64,000 nt of DNA. Source: Branchipolynoe longqiensis. Taxonomy: Eukaryota > Annelida > Polychaeta > Phyllodocida > Polynoidae. Of this stretch, positions 21,250-31,911 are shown one piece after another. The position numbers were made by a program, and so were the translations under genes. The notes under the pieces are model-generated. The model was not told the DNA's origin. It worked only from the letters and a program-made list of their open reading frames with translations, and ran no database searches. The stretch is from assembly GCA_030323885.1 (NCBI GenBank), contig CM059189.1:46569015-46633014 (forward strand), in the 5' to 3' direction. Positions within the stretch are counted from its first letter, which is position 1; each line of letters opens with the position of its first letter.

Positions 21250-22565
21250 CATTTTTCTATGTTATCATTATTTTATTCTCTATTCTTCCAACAGCCTGTT
21301 TTAGTAGCAGTTCGTTGTTAACCATCCCCAGTATTTTGGTTGGTATTTCATCTATTCCACTTGGCTTATTCGTGTCTATTTCATTTATTAATTGTTTTAC
21401 TTCTATCATATTTGTCTTGAAGGTGGAGATTTCGTTCTGCACAGTTCCTGATCTGATCTCACATCTTTTAAAAAAAAATTCTGACAGCTTTTGTCCTATT
21501 GTGGCAAAGTGTGTGTCAGTTTGTTTGCTGCATCTTTGTCTGTGAGCATTGCCCCTTCGTTATCTTGGAAGTTTGTATGCTCTTCTTTGTTATTTTTTGG
21601 GAAGAATAGGTTTACATTTTTCCAGAATTTGTTTGTGTCGCTTCCCCAGTCTTTGTCCTGCTTTATTATGTATTTCGTTTTTGCTGTTCTCACAGCTTAG
21701 AGAGAGTTGTTTCTGGCGACATGGTAGGCCAGTTTGTCTTCTATTCTTTCTGTGCGCTTTGCTTTATCAGCCAGTTTACTTTTGGTTGTGATGAGTGCTG
21801 GCAGGTCTTTGTCTACCTAAGGGTCTTGGTTTTTTTGTATTTTTATTTTCTTTATGGGGCACATCTCATCAGTTGATTTTCTTATTTCTGTGAGATGTTG
21901 TCCCAATTGATATCAACATCATCTCTGTTTTGTGTGATGTTGTTTATGTTTTGGTGCAGATGATTTTTTAATGTATCTTCTGAGTAGTTTTTTAGGGACC
22001 TGCCCATTTTGTATTCATAGTGATTTGTGCTTTTGAGCTTTTTCCTGGTTACATATACTAGTTTGTGGTCGCTTATACCCCAGCTTCTAGTGCCCCATTT
22101 TGTGGCATGGTTTGAGTTGGTTAGTATTAGGTCTATTTTTGAGCTATTGTTGCTTAGCCTTACGCTTTCAATGATGAGCTGCTGCAGGCCTAAAATGTTG
22201 ATGGTGGTTTGCAGCATTAGTTAATTTGTTTCATTGCTGCTGTAATTCACATTGAAGTCCCCTAGCACAAAGTTTTCTGCATTTGTTGATTTTTTTACAG
22301 TATTTATCCTCTTTTCTAGTTCTTCAAGGAATACTTCAATTTCTCCTTACGGTGGCCAATAGATGCTCACTATGGCTACATTTGCTTGTTTTTCGGTCTT
22401 TATTAGGCACCTTAGTAGTTCTATGTGCTCATTTGAGAGATTTGTTGGTTTTAGCCTTTCACTGTCTAGGTTTTTGGTGGCTTTGCAGCAAAGGGCAACA
22501 CCTCCACCCTTCTTTGTTTGGTTCATTGCATTAATGTGTTGTCTGTCATTGTCAAAATATATCAA
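21250..22565 (-). mobile_element. Decayed non-LTR retrotransposon: endonuclease domain, linker and start of RT
   Basis: On the minus strand, in several frames broken by shifts and stops, I read an AP-type endonuclease domain. It shows KGGGVALCCK near 22500, VLGDFNVNYSSNETN near 22225-22265, IDLILTN near 22145 and WGISDHKLVYVTRKK near 22030-22080. These correspond to the catalytic GDFN and SDH motifs. A linker follows (KFWKNVNLFFPKN near 21600), then the pre-RT motif KPSGIDEIPTKIL near 21340-21380. Palm motifs and the 3' end are missing. Motifs fit the CR1/L2/Jockey group. It is a dead copy joined at its 5' side to TJ copy J7. Confidence 0.85.
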
Positions 22566-22688
22566 CAGTTTACCATTTAAAATAAAAGTAACTTTGAACT
22601 AATGTAAAGTAGATACTAGTGATCGATTTAATATATTTAACTCAGAAAAAGTACAGAAATTCTAAACCATCGGACTATGCAACTTTAA
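22560..22688 (-). mobile_element. TJ MITE, copy J7 (left part only)
   Basis: Reading the minus strand from 22688, TTAAAGTTGCATAGTCCGAT and about 120 bp of TJ left-half sequence are present. The sequence then passes straight into the LINE relic. No matching right TIR was found in this orientation on the far side of the relic. Confidence 0.75.
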
Positions 22689-22914
22689 CTGAATTCATAG
22701 TTATCTGGGAATCTCGCTATCTAACCAAACTATCCAGGGAACAAACTTCAGCTAATTCACTATCATTCATTTAATGTCATGAAATTTGTTATTCAAGATA
22801 ATCAAGAAAATCCAACATTGTGCAGTGGGAGCAACTAGTGCGCATTATAGTGATATAGCGATATAGCGAATGGTAGACAGGAAGTGTGAACACTTATTTG
22901 TCTCTCTCCTTTTT

Positions 22915-23225
22915 TTTTATACATTAGTTGTCCCAAGCAGGGGAAATTCCAGTCACAGACGACTGGTCTTCCTTATTCCACCGCTGGTCGATGGAAAGCC
23001 CGAGCCTACACTTTTACCGACCCAAGGGATTTTTAACCTCCCACACCACATAGACATGGTATGAGAGCAACTGGCCTTTGATGACGCTGTAAGTTATACA
23101 CAGCGGTGGAAATCCAAATTGGCAGAGCTGGGGGCATGGGGAATCGAACCGCCGACCCTCAGTTTAGGAGTCTGACCTAGAAAAAAGTCAGACACTCTAA
23201 CCACTCCAGCACAGAGGATTGTCTG
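22915..23225 (-). mobile_element. SINE3, reverse copy with tail type 2
   Basis: Matches the SINE3 copy at 19660-19915 in inverse orientation. Its 3' end (about 22920-22985, AGCAGGGGAAATTCC and CTTCCTTATTCCACCGCTG) is tail type 2, so SINE3 and SINE1 share that tail. Confidence 0.78.
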
Positions 23226-23231
23226 TGTTAG

Positions 23232-23460
23232 CTGTTTGTTTGTTGGAGTTTTACGTCCTGGCAACATCTAAGTTCATATCAGGATAGGTACTAACTTGTG
23301 ACAGTGCGCACTAATGCTGACTTTATAGTGCTGCCCCACTAGGAAATCAGGCCACCAGACCACTGGCACTATGGCATGATATCCCAATCAGTCACATTAT
23401 CCTCACACTTAACCATCCACTCCTTGCCATATCCTAATAATGCCGAGTGTCAGGCTAGGA
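23232..23460 (-). mobile_element. SINE1 copy S5, 5'-truncated
   Basis: GTTGGAGTTTTACGTCCTGG marks the tail, followed by the reversed SINE1 body to CCGAGTGTCAGGCTAGGAAG. The tRNA head is absent. Confidence 0.8.
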
Positions 23461-23849
23461 AGCCACAACTATCAATTTTAAAGTAGGCAGAATGCTGGAC
23501 ATCTAGACTGTATACATGTGCACTTGGCCTGTTATGGAGGCTGTGTACAAATTGAGAACTATGGTTCGGGCAGAGGTGTGTGGAAGCCACACTGTAGGGA
23601 CGTGTTGAGGCATGGGAGAGGGCGGGGCTGGGGGTTGGTGGGGGGAGGCTGAGGGAGGTGCAGTGGGTGGGGGGGAGCGGTGAGCAGGAAGCCGGAGAGG
23701 TCCCGGGTATGTCGGGAGGTCTGAAGGTATCCAAGGCCAGGCCAGTGTCAGGGAAGGTTTGCGTGGAGACTGCAGGAGGCTGGGATAGGTCGAGGTAGGG
23801 CGGGTGGAGGCCGGGAAGATGAGGGGGACTGGAACAGGTTGGGCAGACC

Positions 23850-24695
23850 GACAGAGATGCCGCATACACTGGGGAGATACTGGAGAGATACTGGGGAGAT
23901 ACTGGGGAGATACTGGGGACAGATACTAAGAGACACTGGGAAGAGACTGGGGACAGACTGGGGACAGACTGGGGACAGACTGGGGACAGACACTGAGGGG
24001 AGACTCTGGTGGAGAATAACTTGGGGATAGGCACTGGGGATACACTGGGTGTATAGTGGGTACAGTCACTGCGGATAGACACCCGGGGGAGGTACTGGGT
24101 AGATACTGGGTAGCTACTGGGTACAAACACTGGAAACTGACACTGGGGACAGTCACTGGGGGCAGACACTTGGGAGAGGCAGTGGGGGCAGTCATTGGGG
24201 ACAGACACTGGGACCAGACACTGGGGGCATACACAGTAGATATACCCAGGAGAGAGACACTGGGACCAGATACTTGGGACATGCACAGTAGACAGACACT
24301 GCGGACATACACTGGGACCAGACACTGGGGACATACACAGTAGATATACACAGGAGACAGACACTGGGACCAGATACTTGGGACATGCACAGTAGACAGA
24401 CACTGCGAACATACATTGGGGAGAGACACTGGGGACAGATACTGGAGACAGACACTGGAGACAGACACTGGAGACAGACACTATGGAGACACTCTGGATA
24501 GACACAAGAGACAGATACTGGGGACAGGCACTGGGGACAGACATTGGGGGACAGCCACTGGGGGAAGCCACTGGGGGCAGCCACTGGGGACAGACATTGG
24601 GGATACATTGGCTAGACACTGGGACAGACACAGGAGACAGACACTGGGGACAGACACTGGGGACAGACACTGGGGACAGACACTGAAACCGGAAG
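23850..24695. repeat. 13-bp minisatellite
   Basis: Tandem copies of a 13-bp unit, CACTGGGGACAGA, with degenerate variants toward the left. Because 13 is not a multiple of three, all three frames repeat a 13-residue peptide and happen to lack stops. This gives a 429-codon minus-strand frame and several shorter ones. The predicted product (SVPSVCPQCLSP-like) has no domain and is rejected as a gene. Confidence 0.9.
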
Positions 24696-25402
24696 TGTGA
24701 GATCCTGGAAGTACAGAATAAGTGGACACCGGTCAACATAGCGTGTGAAGAGAGAAAGGAGCCTCAGGAATGATCATGCAGCGTTTTGAAGAAGTAACAG
24801 AAGGCTGGGGCGGAGTGGGATGGGGGGGGGGGGGGGGATGGGTTAGGTGGGCAGGGGGTAGGAGATGGGAGGGGGAGGGGAGGGGAGAGGGTGGGGAAGC
24901 TGAGAGTGGAATGGGAATGAAGACGGAGAGACGGGTCCCGGGTAACTAATTACTCCAGTGGCTGGTCGACCTGTGAGGCAGGTCGTGAGACAGGAATACT
25001 TGATGCAGCCGTTTTAACCAATAAGGAACACCGAATGGCGCACACAGTCCATCCCTACCAGCAGCTCATTCATCCTTATCAACCACACCCACACACTCAA
25101 CCCCCTCCCCAATACCAGCTCATTCATCCTTATCAACCACACCCACCCACTCAAACCCCCTCCCCACCACCCACTCAAAGCCCTACCCATCCACTCAACC
25201 CCCCTACCCACCAGCCACTCAAACCCCTACCCACCCAATCATCCCCCTTCCACCAAATGAGCCCCCTACCACCCACTCAATCCACCCAGGCCATCCCCAC
25301 CAACTCACCCACTCACCCCCACCTACCCATTCATGCCCCCCACCTATCATCTCAGCCCCCCACCCGACCCACACCCACCCACTAAATCCACACCCCACAC
25401 CA
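24696..25402. other. G tract and C-rich low-complexity sequence
   Basis: A pure G run of about 14 lies at 24825-24838. From 25040 to 25402 the sequence is C-rich with CCCACCCACTCAA words, and C-rich sequence resumes after the nested cluster at 26944. Confidence 0.7.
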
Positions 25403-25577
25403 TGGGCCGTATGCATGACGCGGTGTTAGCGAGCCAAAACGCGTTTTGGGCAGGATTTCCAGTTTAGCGGCGAAAATTTGGTATGTATGGAGCAGTGTTA
25501 GGAAAACACCGCGAGTTTAAGGTTGGACATTCTAACACCAGCCCATAGCAGGTTTACAGGTGGTGTTAGGTACCGAT

Positions 25578-26695
25578 TAGGGCCAAATCTATTCAATGCT
25601 ATCATATTTAACAGAATTACAAACGCAATAAGTGAAATTTCCCTCAAATCGAAGCGATATTAACGTCGCCGCTAAATCAGCGGCAATATTAAACTTGTTG
25701 AATCGATGAATGTAAACTAAACAAATCGCCACTGCCGCCGCTGCCCGCCGCCGCCGACGCATCGGCGGCGATATATTAGGGCCAAATCTATTCAATGCTA
25801 TCATATTTAACAGACTTACATATGCAATAAGTGAAATTTCATGAAATTAACCCTAAAATTGAAGCAATATTAACACCGCAGCTAAATTGGCAGAGATATC
25901 CATACTGTCGAATATAAACAAAACAAATCGTCGCCATCGCCGTCACCACCGCCGCCGAATCGGCAGCGATATTGGTAAATAGCAGTGCTCGCCGGCAACA
26001 GGCTCAGCAATAACAAGACTTGCTGGTGCCAGGCGGTGTTAGGTACCAATTCGGCCCAAATCTATTCAATGTTATCATATTTAACAGAATAACATCCTCA
26101 AAAAGTGAAATTTGGTCAAATTAAACTAAAAATCGAAGCGATATTAATGCCGCCGCCGTCGCTGCCACCGCCGAATCGGCGGCAATATTGTCAAATAGCA
26201 GTGATCACCGGCAACAGGTTCAGAGGGATTTCCCAAATCTATAAATAAATTCACGTTTAGCTGACACAAACCGTTTAGGCGCCCATGCATATGGCGTGAC
26301 ATACTTCGCGACCCCCTGGGCCCGTATGCAGGAGTCGGTGGTAGCGGGTTTTGGTGGTACAGCCTATTACCGGGTAGCTATCGCCGACGTCGGGAACTGT
26401 GTCAAGTGCTATGCGGGAGCGCGTACCACTTTCATTATAGGTACCACAGGCCTACCCCATGTGTCTGGCATGTACACTGCATCAGTTTTCTTGATCGATG
26501 CAGTATGCTCAGCTGGCGGCGGCGGCGGTTTGTTTACTGTACGTTCGTCGATTCGAAAATATAACTATTAATATCGCCGCCAATGCTGCGGTAGCCTTAA
26601 GGAGGGTTCAAATTTAGGGTTAAATTGATAAAATGTCACTTATTGCGTATGTAATTCTGTTAAATATGACACCATTGAATAGATTTGGGCCTAAT
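25578..26695. mobile_element. Inner element of WR-P with three direct units
   Basis: TTAGGGCCAAATCTATTCAA or a close variant starts at about 25578, 25777 and 26051, each time followed by a CATATTTAACAG block and CCGCCGCC-rich sequence. The inverse, TTGAATAGATTTGGGCCTAA, ends at 26695. This looks like repeated insertion or tandem duplication of one palindromic MITE. Confidence 0.65.
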
Positions 26696-26870
26696 AAACT
26701 CACTATACCTCCTATCTATCAGAGGTAAGGTACCACCGGTTAAGCCTTTGGTGTTAGGCCTATCACCGACTCGCGCATCCAACTTTTCGCCGCTACCCGG
26801 GAAATTCCCGGCTACCACCGTTTCGGCTCACTATCACCGAATACCACCGACTCCTGCATATAGGCCCTGA
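26320..26870. mobile_element. Innermost palindromic element of WR-P
   Basis: GCCCGTATGCAGGAGTCGGT near 26320 is inverted by ACCGACTCCTGCATATAGGC near 26850-26868. The arms carry CGGTGGTAGC/GCTACCACCG words. Its boundary overlaps the right boundary of the previous inner element, so the exact nesting order is uncertain. Confidence 0.6.
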
Positions 26871-26943
26871 TAACCAGTGATAGATACCTGGTGTTAGATG
26901 GTTAACACCACATGCCGCTAACACCGCTCCACGCATATGGCCC

Positions 26944-27289
26944 CAGTCCCCCAACTCCCCCTCCACTCATCTCCCATCACCCACCCACCTACTCAACCCC
27001 CTCACCCACTCATCCCCCTAACTCCTCACCCACACACTCAACACCCCTACCCCTTATCCCCCGCCTCCCCTCACCACCATTCCCTCCTCTCGCACACTCT
27101 AACCCTACCCTACCCATACAAGTGAAATTAAAACCGGAAGTTGGTATTTAAATCAAGAATGACTGGAAGATCCTTTGTAAGCCGATTATTATGAGAAGTT
27201 TAGCTCAGTATTAATCCACCATGAGGCAGTATCAGGTACGGTCCATAACCATCTGTAAAAATACACAGATTTTCAGTTCGGAATTATAT
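26944..27289. other. C-rich tract, no gene seen
   Basis: CCCCAACTCCCC and CCCACCC words continue to about 27110. Nothing was recognised afterwards. Confidence 0.6.
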
Positions 27290-28110
27290 ATTGGCAGAGA
27301 GCATTATTATCCTCGGGCGAGGGAGTGGGGACCAAGGTTATGTAATAGAAAACCAATGGGTGCCCCACTGGCTGTGTGACATATTAGGCTATGTGAAATA
27401 TATGTTAGTACATAGTGCCCAAGATTATGATGAGATGTTCCTATATAAGAGACAGTTAATGTTTGGTGAAATGTCCCCTATGCACCAGTAAGGGTGCAAG
27501 TGGAGGAGAAGGACATTTTTAATATATATATTTATTGTAACTGTCTGCAACTACCTGTTACGACAGGGCCGATGGGCAAGCACACCAGCCATTCTGCATA
27601 CATTATGGACACCACCTACAGCTGGGGTTGAGTGACAGCTGCCCATATTGGGGGGTCGACCCCCAGGCTGTAGAGGGTGCCTGATTGGCTGGATGTGGGA
27701 GGCCCAGTCACCTGTGCCCCTTTGCCCCACCTGACCACTCAAGCCTCATTCTGATATTGATTATCCTATATATACTGCTCGAGACACTCTGGGCAGGACA
27801 CTTCTGGCTGAACTCTTGAAGTGAATACTACGATATTCATGACTCTTGAGTGAGACACACTCTGCTATTGGGCAGGAACCCAGACACTCTGTCTGATGCT
27901 CCACTTTTCATATACCAACTGAGATGTGTGCAACAACCAGGGGACTCCAGTTCAATGAGCTGTAGGCACTGATTCCTATACATACTAACTAGAGTAATGA
28001 GGCTCTGTGTGGACAGAAGGTAAAGCGTCAGGGTGATAGGTCACTAGTAGGTGAACAGGAGTTGATGCCAATAAAGCAACACTTCTTCACTGTCAATCTT
28101 GCATGACTTG
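27290..28110 (+). repeat. Dispersed repeat X, copy X1
   Basis: Shares blocks in the same order with 45000-45690: GGTTATGTAATAG, ATTGTAACTGTCTG, CAGCCATTCTGCATAC, GGGGTTGAGTGACAG, TGTAGGCACTGATT, AGGTCACTAGTAGGTGAACA and CACTGTCAATCTTGCATGAC. A CTATATATACTGC TATA-like site lies near 27768-27780 and AATAAAG near 28069. An LTR-type identity is possible, but no primer-binding site, second LTR or gag/pol was seen. Confidence 0.6.
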
Positions 28111-28371
28111 TCTTCCCTTTCTGCCTTATGAGAGATACAGTAGATATATTACAGATGAGTATGTTGGAGAGGGGCATCAGGTGTGAACTGACAGACAGTT
28201 GTGAGAACGTACCTGGGAAGAGTAAGTGGTATATCTGGGGCTCTGACGGCCGGGCATTCAGAAATATTACACATCGATGGTCCAAACAGTCTGAACAATG
28301 TTCAAAACGAGTACGATAGGAGATAACAATCATGTTTGGCTTGCTTTTTAGTGCTATGCAATTTTTGTTTC

Positions 28372-28591
28372 TTAGTACATTAGTTGCTTAAGCAGGGGAA
28401 ATTTCCATTGAAGATTGATCTTCTTCATTCCACTGCTCCTTGCCCTATCCTAATAATGTGAAGCACCTGGCTAGGAAGTGACAAGCATCAATTTTTACGT
28501 CATTGGTTTGACTCGACCAGGATTAGAACCCACGATCCCATGATCTACCAACACGGGAGACGGACGCTCTAACTCATTCGGCCATCCTGAC
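28372..28591 (-). mobile_element. SINE1 head with tail type 2, copy S6
   Basis: Reverse orientation: the tail (TTGCTTAAGCAGGGGAAATT) lies at the left, the B box (GGATTAGAACCC) and head (TCTAACTCATTCGGCCATCC) at the right. Confidence 0.82.
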
Positions 28592-28637
28592 ATTGATTAC
28601 ATTTTATCCATGATTTAATGTTGCGACAGAGACGAAT

Positions 28638-28940
28638 GACCGAAATACTAATGGCACTGGATGGGTTCCTGTGTGGGAAGTTGTGGGTTTGAATCAATGA
28701 TGTACAATGGATACTTGTCATTACCCAGCTTGGCACTCGGTATCAATAGGATAGGATTAAGACTGGTTTGCTCAGTATCAGGATAATGTGATTGATTGGG
28801 ATATTGGCTCATGGTGCCAGCAAACTAGTCTGCCAGTGGGGCATCACTATAAAAGTCACCATGAGTGTGCAGGGTCACAAGTTGCTACACATCTCGAAAT
28901 GATCTTAAGTGTTATCAGGAAGTAAAACCCCAACAAATAA
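28638..28940 (+). mobile_element. SINE1 copy S7, diverged
   Basis: The head is decayed (GTGGGTTTGAATCAATGATG), then body GGATAATGTGATTGATTGGG and tail ATGATCTTAAGTGTTATCAG. It has more substitutions than S1 and is probably an older copy. Confidence 0.7.
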
Positions 28941-29278
28941 ACGTCAGTTTTAGGATTAGGGGAAGCGTGAATATGAGTTAATCCTACCAATATCAGGATT
29001 GTGAAAACCATTGACGATTATAGACTGATATTGAATTGAGTTGAGATTTATTGAACCACAAACATGTATTAAGGTATGGCTTTCAAAAAGGGGTGATGTT
29101 CCAGTCGGCCCGTCCTGATATGACCTTAGATGTTGCTAGGACGTAAAACAACAACAAACAAATAAATCTTCCAAATCTTCTAACGTTAATTCATCAACCG
29201 TTGGTTCAGTACCAGAGACCAAACTCACTTCCGCAATGCTACGTCACATAATTAGTATATTTCCTATGACTAATAGTA
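28941..29278. other. SINE1 tail fragment; otherwise no gene seen
   Basis: At about 29105-29165 there is an isolated SINE1 tail (CGTCCTGATATGACCTTAGA, ending in (CAAA)n). The rest carries nothing recognisable. Confidence 0.6.
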
Positions 29279-29719
29279 ATAGCTCAGTCACATTACTTCT
29301 TTCGACGACATTGCAACCACAAAAATGGGGTTGCTACAACTGGTCGCAAAATGGTCCTCAGTGGTTGCAAGGAGGGTGCAAGGACGTTGCAGATACTACA
29401 CTAAAACCCTCCTTGTGACCAAAATGCAGAGGTCGACAACAATTGCTTTGGTCGCAAAAAGGGTGCAAGGAGGTGGGCTATTTGGTCCAAAGTTGTCGCA
29501 AAGTGGTCGCAAAGTGGTCCCAAAGTGGTCGCAAAGTGGTCGTAAAGTTGTCGCAAAGTGGTCGCAAAGTGGTCGCAAAGTGGTCGCAAACTGGTCGCAA
29601 ACTGGTCGCAAACTGGTCGCAAACTGGTCGCAAACTGGTCGCAAACTGGTCGCAAACTGGTCGCAAACTGGTCGCAAACTGGTCGCATGCGGTCTCAAGC
29701 CAGAGTGTGACTGGGGCTC
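29279..29719. mobile_element. WR-C word-repeat MITE
   Basis: The left end AGCTCAGTCACATTAC and the right end GTGTGACTGGGGCTC are inverted, with TA at 29277-29278 and 29720-29721. About 29501-29690 is a tandem array of the 11-bp word GGTCGCAAACT or GGTCGCAAAGT. The left arm carries diverged copies of TTGCAACC and GGTTGCAAGG. Open frames on both strands follow the 11-bp word and are not genes. Confidence 0.82.
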
Positions 29720-29863
29720 TAGAATGTGCAATTATTAACGCTGGGGCAACCCATTGGACATTGTTCAAAGGTAAATAAATCCCTTCCTTCAACAGGCGCT
29801 TATACACCATGCTGGGAGTATGGCACTTGTCGCTCGGCTTTGTGACACATGCGGCGTTCCATA

Positions 29864-30454
29864 AGGCCCAGTCAGACCTTACTGTACTGAGTACCGGACA
29901 CCACCAGACAAAGACTTGTCTAGTCCGGTGGTGTCCAGTGTCGAACTGTTGCAATGGCCGCCAGGCCGGACAAGAAACGTACATTAACTAATAGCCAATG
30001 GATGAGAACCAGATGAGAACCGGATGGCAAACGAGTCTCAAACGGATGGACCGGACACCAAACGTACACCAACCGGACACCAACCGGACACCTACCGGAC
30101 ACCTACCGGACACCTACCGGACTGTTCACAGATGCGCCAAATACCGATGGACCGAATTCCCGCAGCACCGTCAACAGACTCTTCAGGATACAAACCGGAC
30201 ACTTAACGGATGAGTAACAGAGATGAAATGGACAAAACAGACTAAACGGACTTAAAATGGACACCAACCATACACCGGTGTCCGGTACAAGTTGTGTGCA
30301 TGTTCAAAACTTGTACCGGACACTACCGGACACCACCGGACAGATGAACGGACATGCCGGATACCAGCCGTATATAAACCATACATTGCCATATTTCACC
30401 AGACAGTGTCCGTTTTCTATCCAGTTCCTCAATCCGGTGAGGTCTGACTGGGGC
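29864..30454. mobile_element. WR-B word-repeat MITE, copy B1
   Basis: The left end AGGCCCAGTCAGACCTTAC and the right end GTGAGGTCTGACTGGGGC are inverted, with TA at 29862-29863 and 30455-30456. CCGGACACC words fill the arms. The core palindrome at 30284-30318 (GGTACAAGTTGTG, loop, CAAAACTTGTACC) lies near the right end, the mirror of its place in B2, so B1 is inverted relative to B2. Confidence 0.85.
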
Positions 30455-30456
30455 TA

Positions 30457-30710
30457 TAACGGCGCGTATGTAAAACAGGAGATTGTCGTCCATGTATTTC
30501 CCCGGCCTGTTGTGTACTGTGGGTGACTTCAGTGTTTGGGAAGTGCCGCTGATTTTCTATTTGGTGCCGGTGATATTTTAATTCAGACCACACCCCAAGC
30601 TAAAGCAGAAGGGGTGTTAACCCTAACCACCCGCCATCCCTTGCAGGAGCGTCGCACGTGCACTGCACGTTGTTAGCAACAGACATCTAATGCTCAGCAT
30701 ACACTACCCG
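30457..30710. other. No gene seen
   Basis: No recognisable feature. Confidence 0.45.
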
Positions 30711-31911
30711 ACACGCTGGGCGTAGGAAAACGTAGCGATGACATCGTTACTGGAAGATTCGCATTTGTTTGATGCTGTTGTACACGATAGCAACATCTAC
30801 AGGTCATACAACGAAGGGTACCGACTTGTGAAAGTGCACACTCATAGCAACTATGTAGTGTTGCCCCACTGGGAGACCAGGCCACCGGCACCATGACCCG
30901 ATATCCAACATAGTCATATAATGTTGACACCTTGTTAACCAGTCGTTGTCATCTAGAATTCTACCTTATATGAATGTGAACTAATTTGTTATAACCACTC
31001 TCTATAATTAGTGACCAATGCGTGTACACCTGTATCAGTTATATTCACTGGAGAATCTGACTGTGTAATTATTGTCTTTGCGACGGGACATTAATAAGTG
31101 AGGAGGGTCATTTTGGCTGCATTGTGGCTATGGCACACCGGACGAGGAGGCATGAGTGCGATAACATGTCTTTATTCCGGGCAGCTCTCGGGGGGCATTA
31201 CATGAATGGTTTTATGGTGTTGTGGCCATCCGAGAGCTGCAATGAATCAGCGTCATGTGGTGATCAGAGTGAGGGATGAGAATGGCATGAATGAGGTGCG
31301 GCAGATGAGCAAGGCGAGGCGAGGTGAGGAGATGTCAACCAGTGGGTAGCAGTAGTTGAGTAAAGTAATATATTGTATAATAACAGTTGATGGTTAATTA
31401 ATTAATATATGGTTAATAGAGGCGTGAGTAGTGGTTATGAGCAGGGGAGGCTGTGATTGGCCAGAGGAGCCATGAGTGAGTTGGGGGGCAAAGGAGTGGT
31501 GGTGGAGGGCCGGTAGGAGTGGGTGGCAGTGTGTGTGTGTTATGCCCCTCCCCCCTGCCCCACCAGCCGGCGATGGGGGGAGGGAGGGGTGTGTTTTGCC
31601 TCGCAGCCCGCGTGCCCCGCAATGACCCCGAATGAGCACTCGCTCATTCCCCACAATGAGACCAACAACTGCAGACTGACTACATATAACCTCATCCATT
31701 ATTGAGCTCTAAATAACTCCCAGGGAATAGATAGTTCCATCGATTGATTGGTGAGTCAGCACTACAAAGTTGCTATGAGTGTGCACTGTCACAAGTCAGT
31801 ACCCATCGTTGTATAACCTGTAGATGTTGCTACCATGTAAAACAACATCAAAGAAATGTGAATCTTCCAGTGATGATGTCATCGCTACGTTGCCTACGTA
31901 CAGGGTGTCAG
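30711..31911. mobile_element. Inverted-repeat structure with SINE1-derived arms
   Basis: About 160 bp at the left (30711-30880) is inverted at the right (31750-31911). The arms read GCGTAGG, ACGTAGCGATGACATC and GGAAGATTC, then pass into SINE1 tail and body (GTAGCAACATCTACAGG, ACTTGTGACAGTGCACACTC). The SINE body continues only on the left, to about 30930. The interior holds AT-rich sequence, a GC-rich patch (31490-31625) and no recognisable gene. Confidence 0.7.

Larger units (their letters stand above)
25403..26943. mobile_element. WR-P nested palindromic cluster
   Basis: The outer ends GGGCCGTATGCATGACGCGG and its rough inverse CGCTCCACGCATATGGCCCC enclose 1.5 kb with GGTGTTAG words in both arms. 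C-rich sequence borders both sides, as if the cluster had inserted into one C-rich tract. Two further inverted-repeat structures lie inside. The open frames are low-complexity and unrecognised. Confidence 0.7.

Noticed and set aside
20816..22688. A composite transposon formed by two TJ halves around the LINE relic
   Set aside because: The TJ half at 20815-20998 is in forward orientation with its TTAA end facing the relic, while the TJ half at 22560-22688 is inverted with its end facing away. They do not form an outer pair of TIRs.
23450..24739. 429-codon minus-strand ORF
   Set aside because: It is a frame through the 13-bp minisatellite. All three frames are open because the word lacks stops, and the peptide is a plain 13-residue repeat with no domain.
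29325..29984. Several 95-168-codon ORFs on both strands
   Set aside because: They run through the 11-bp GGTCGCAAACT array of WR-C into WR-B. The repeated residues reflect the word, not a protein.
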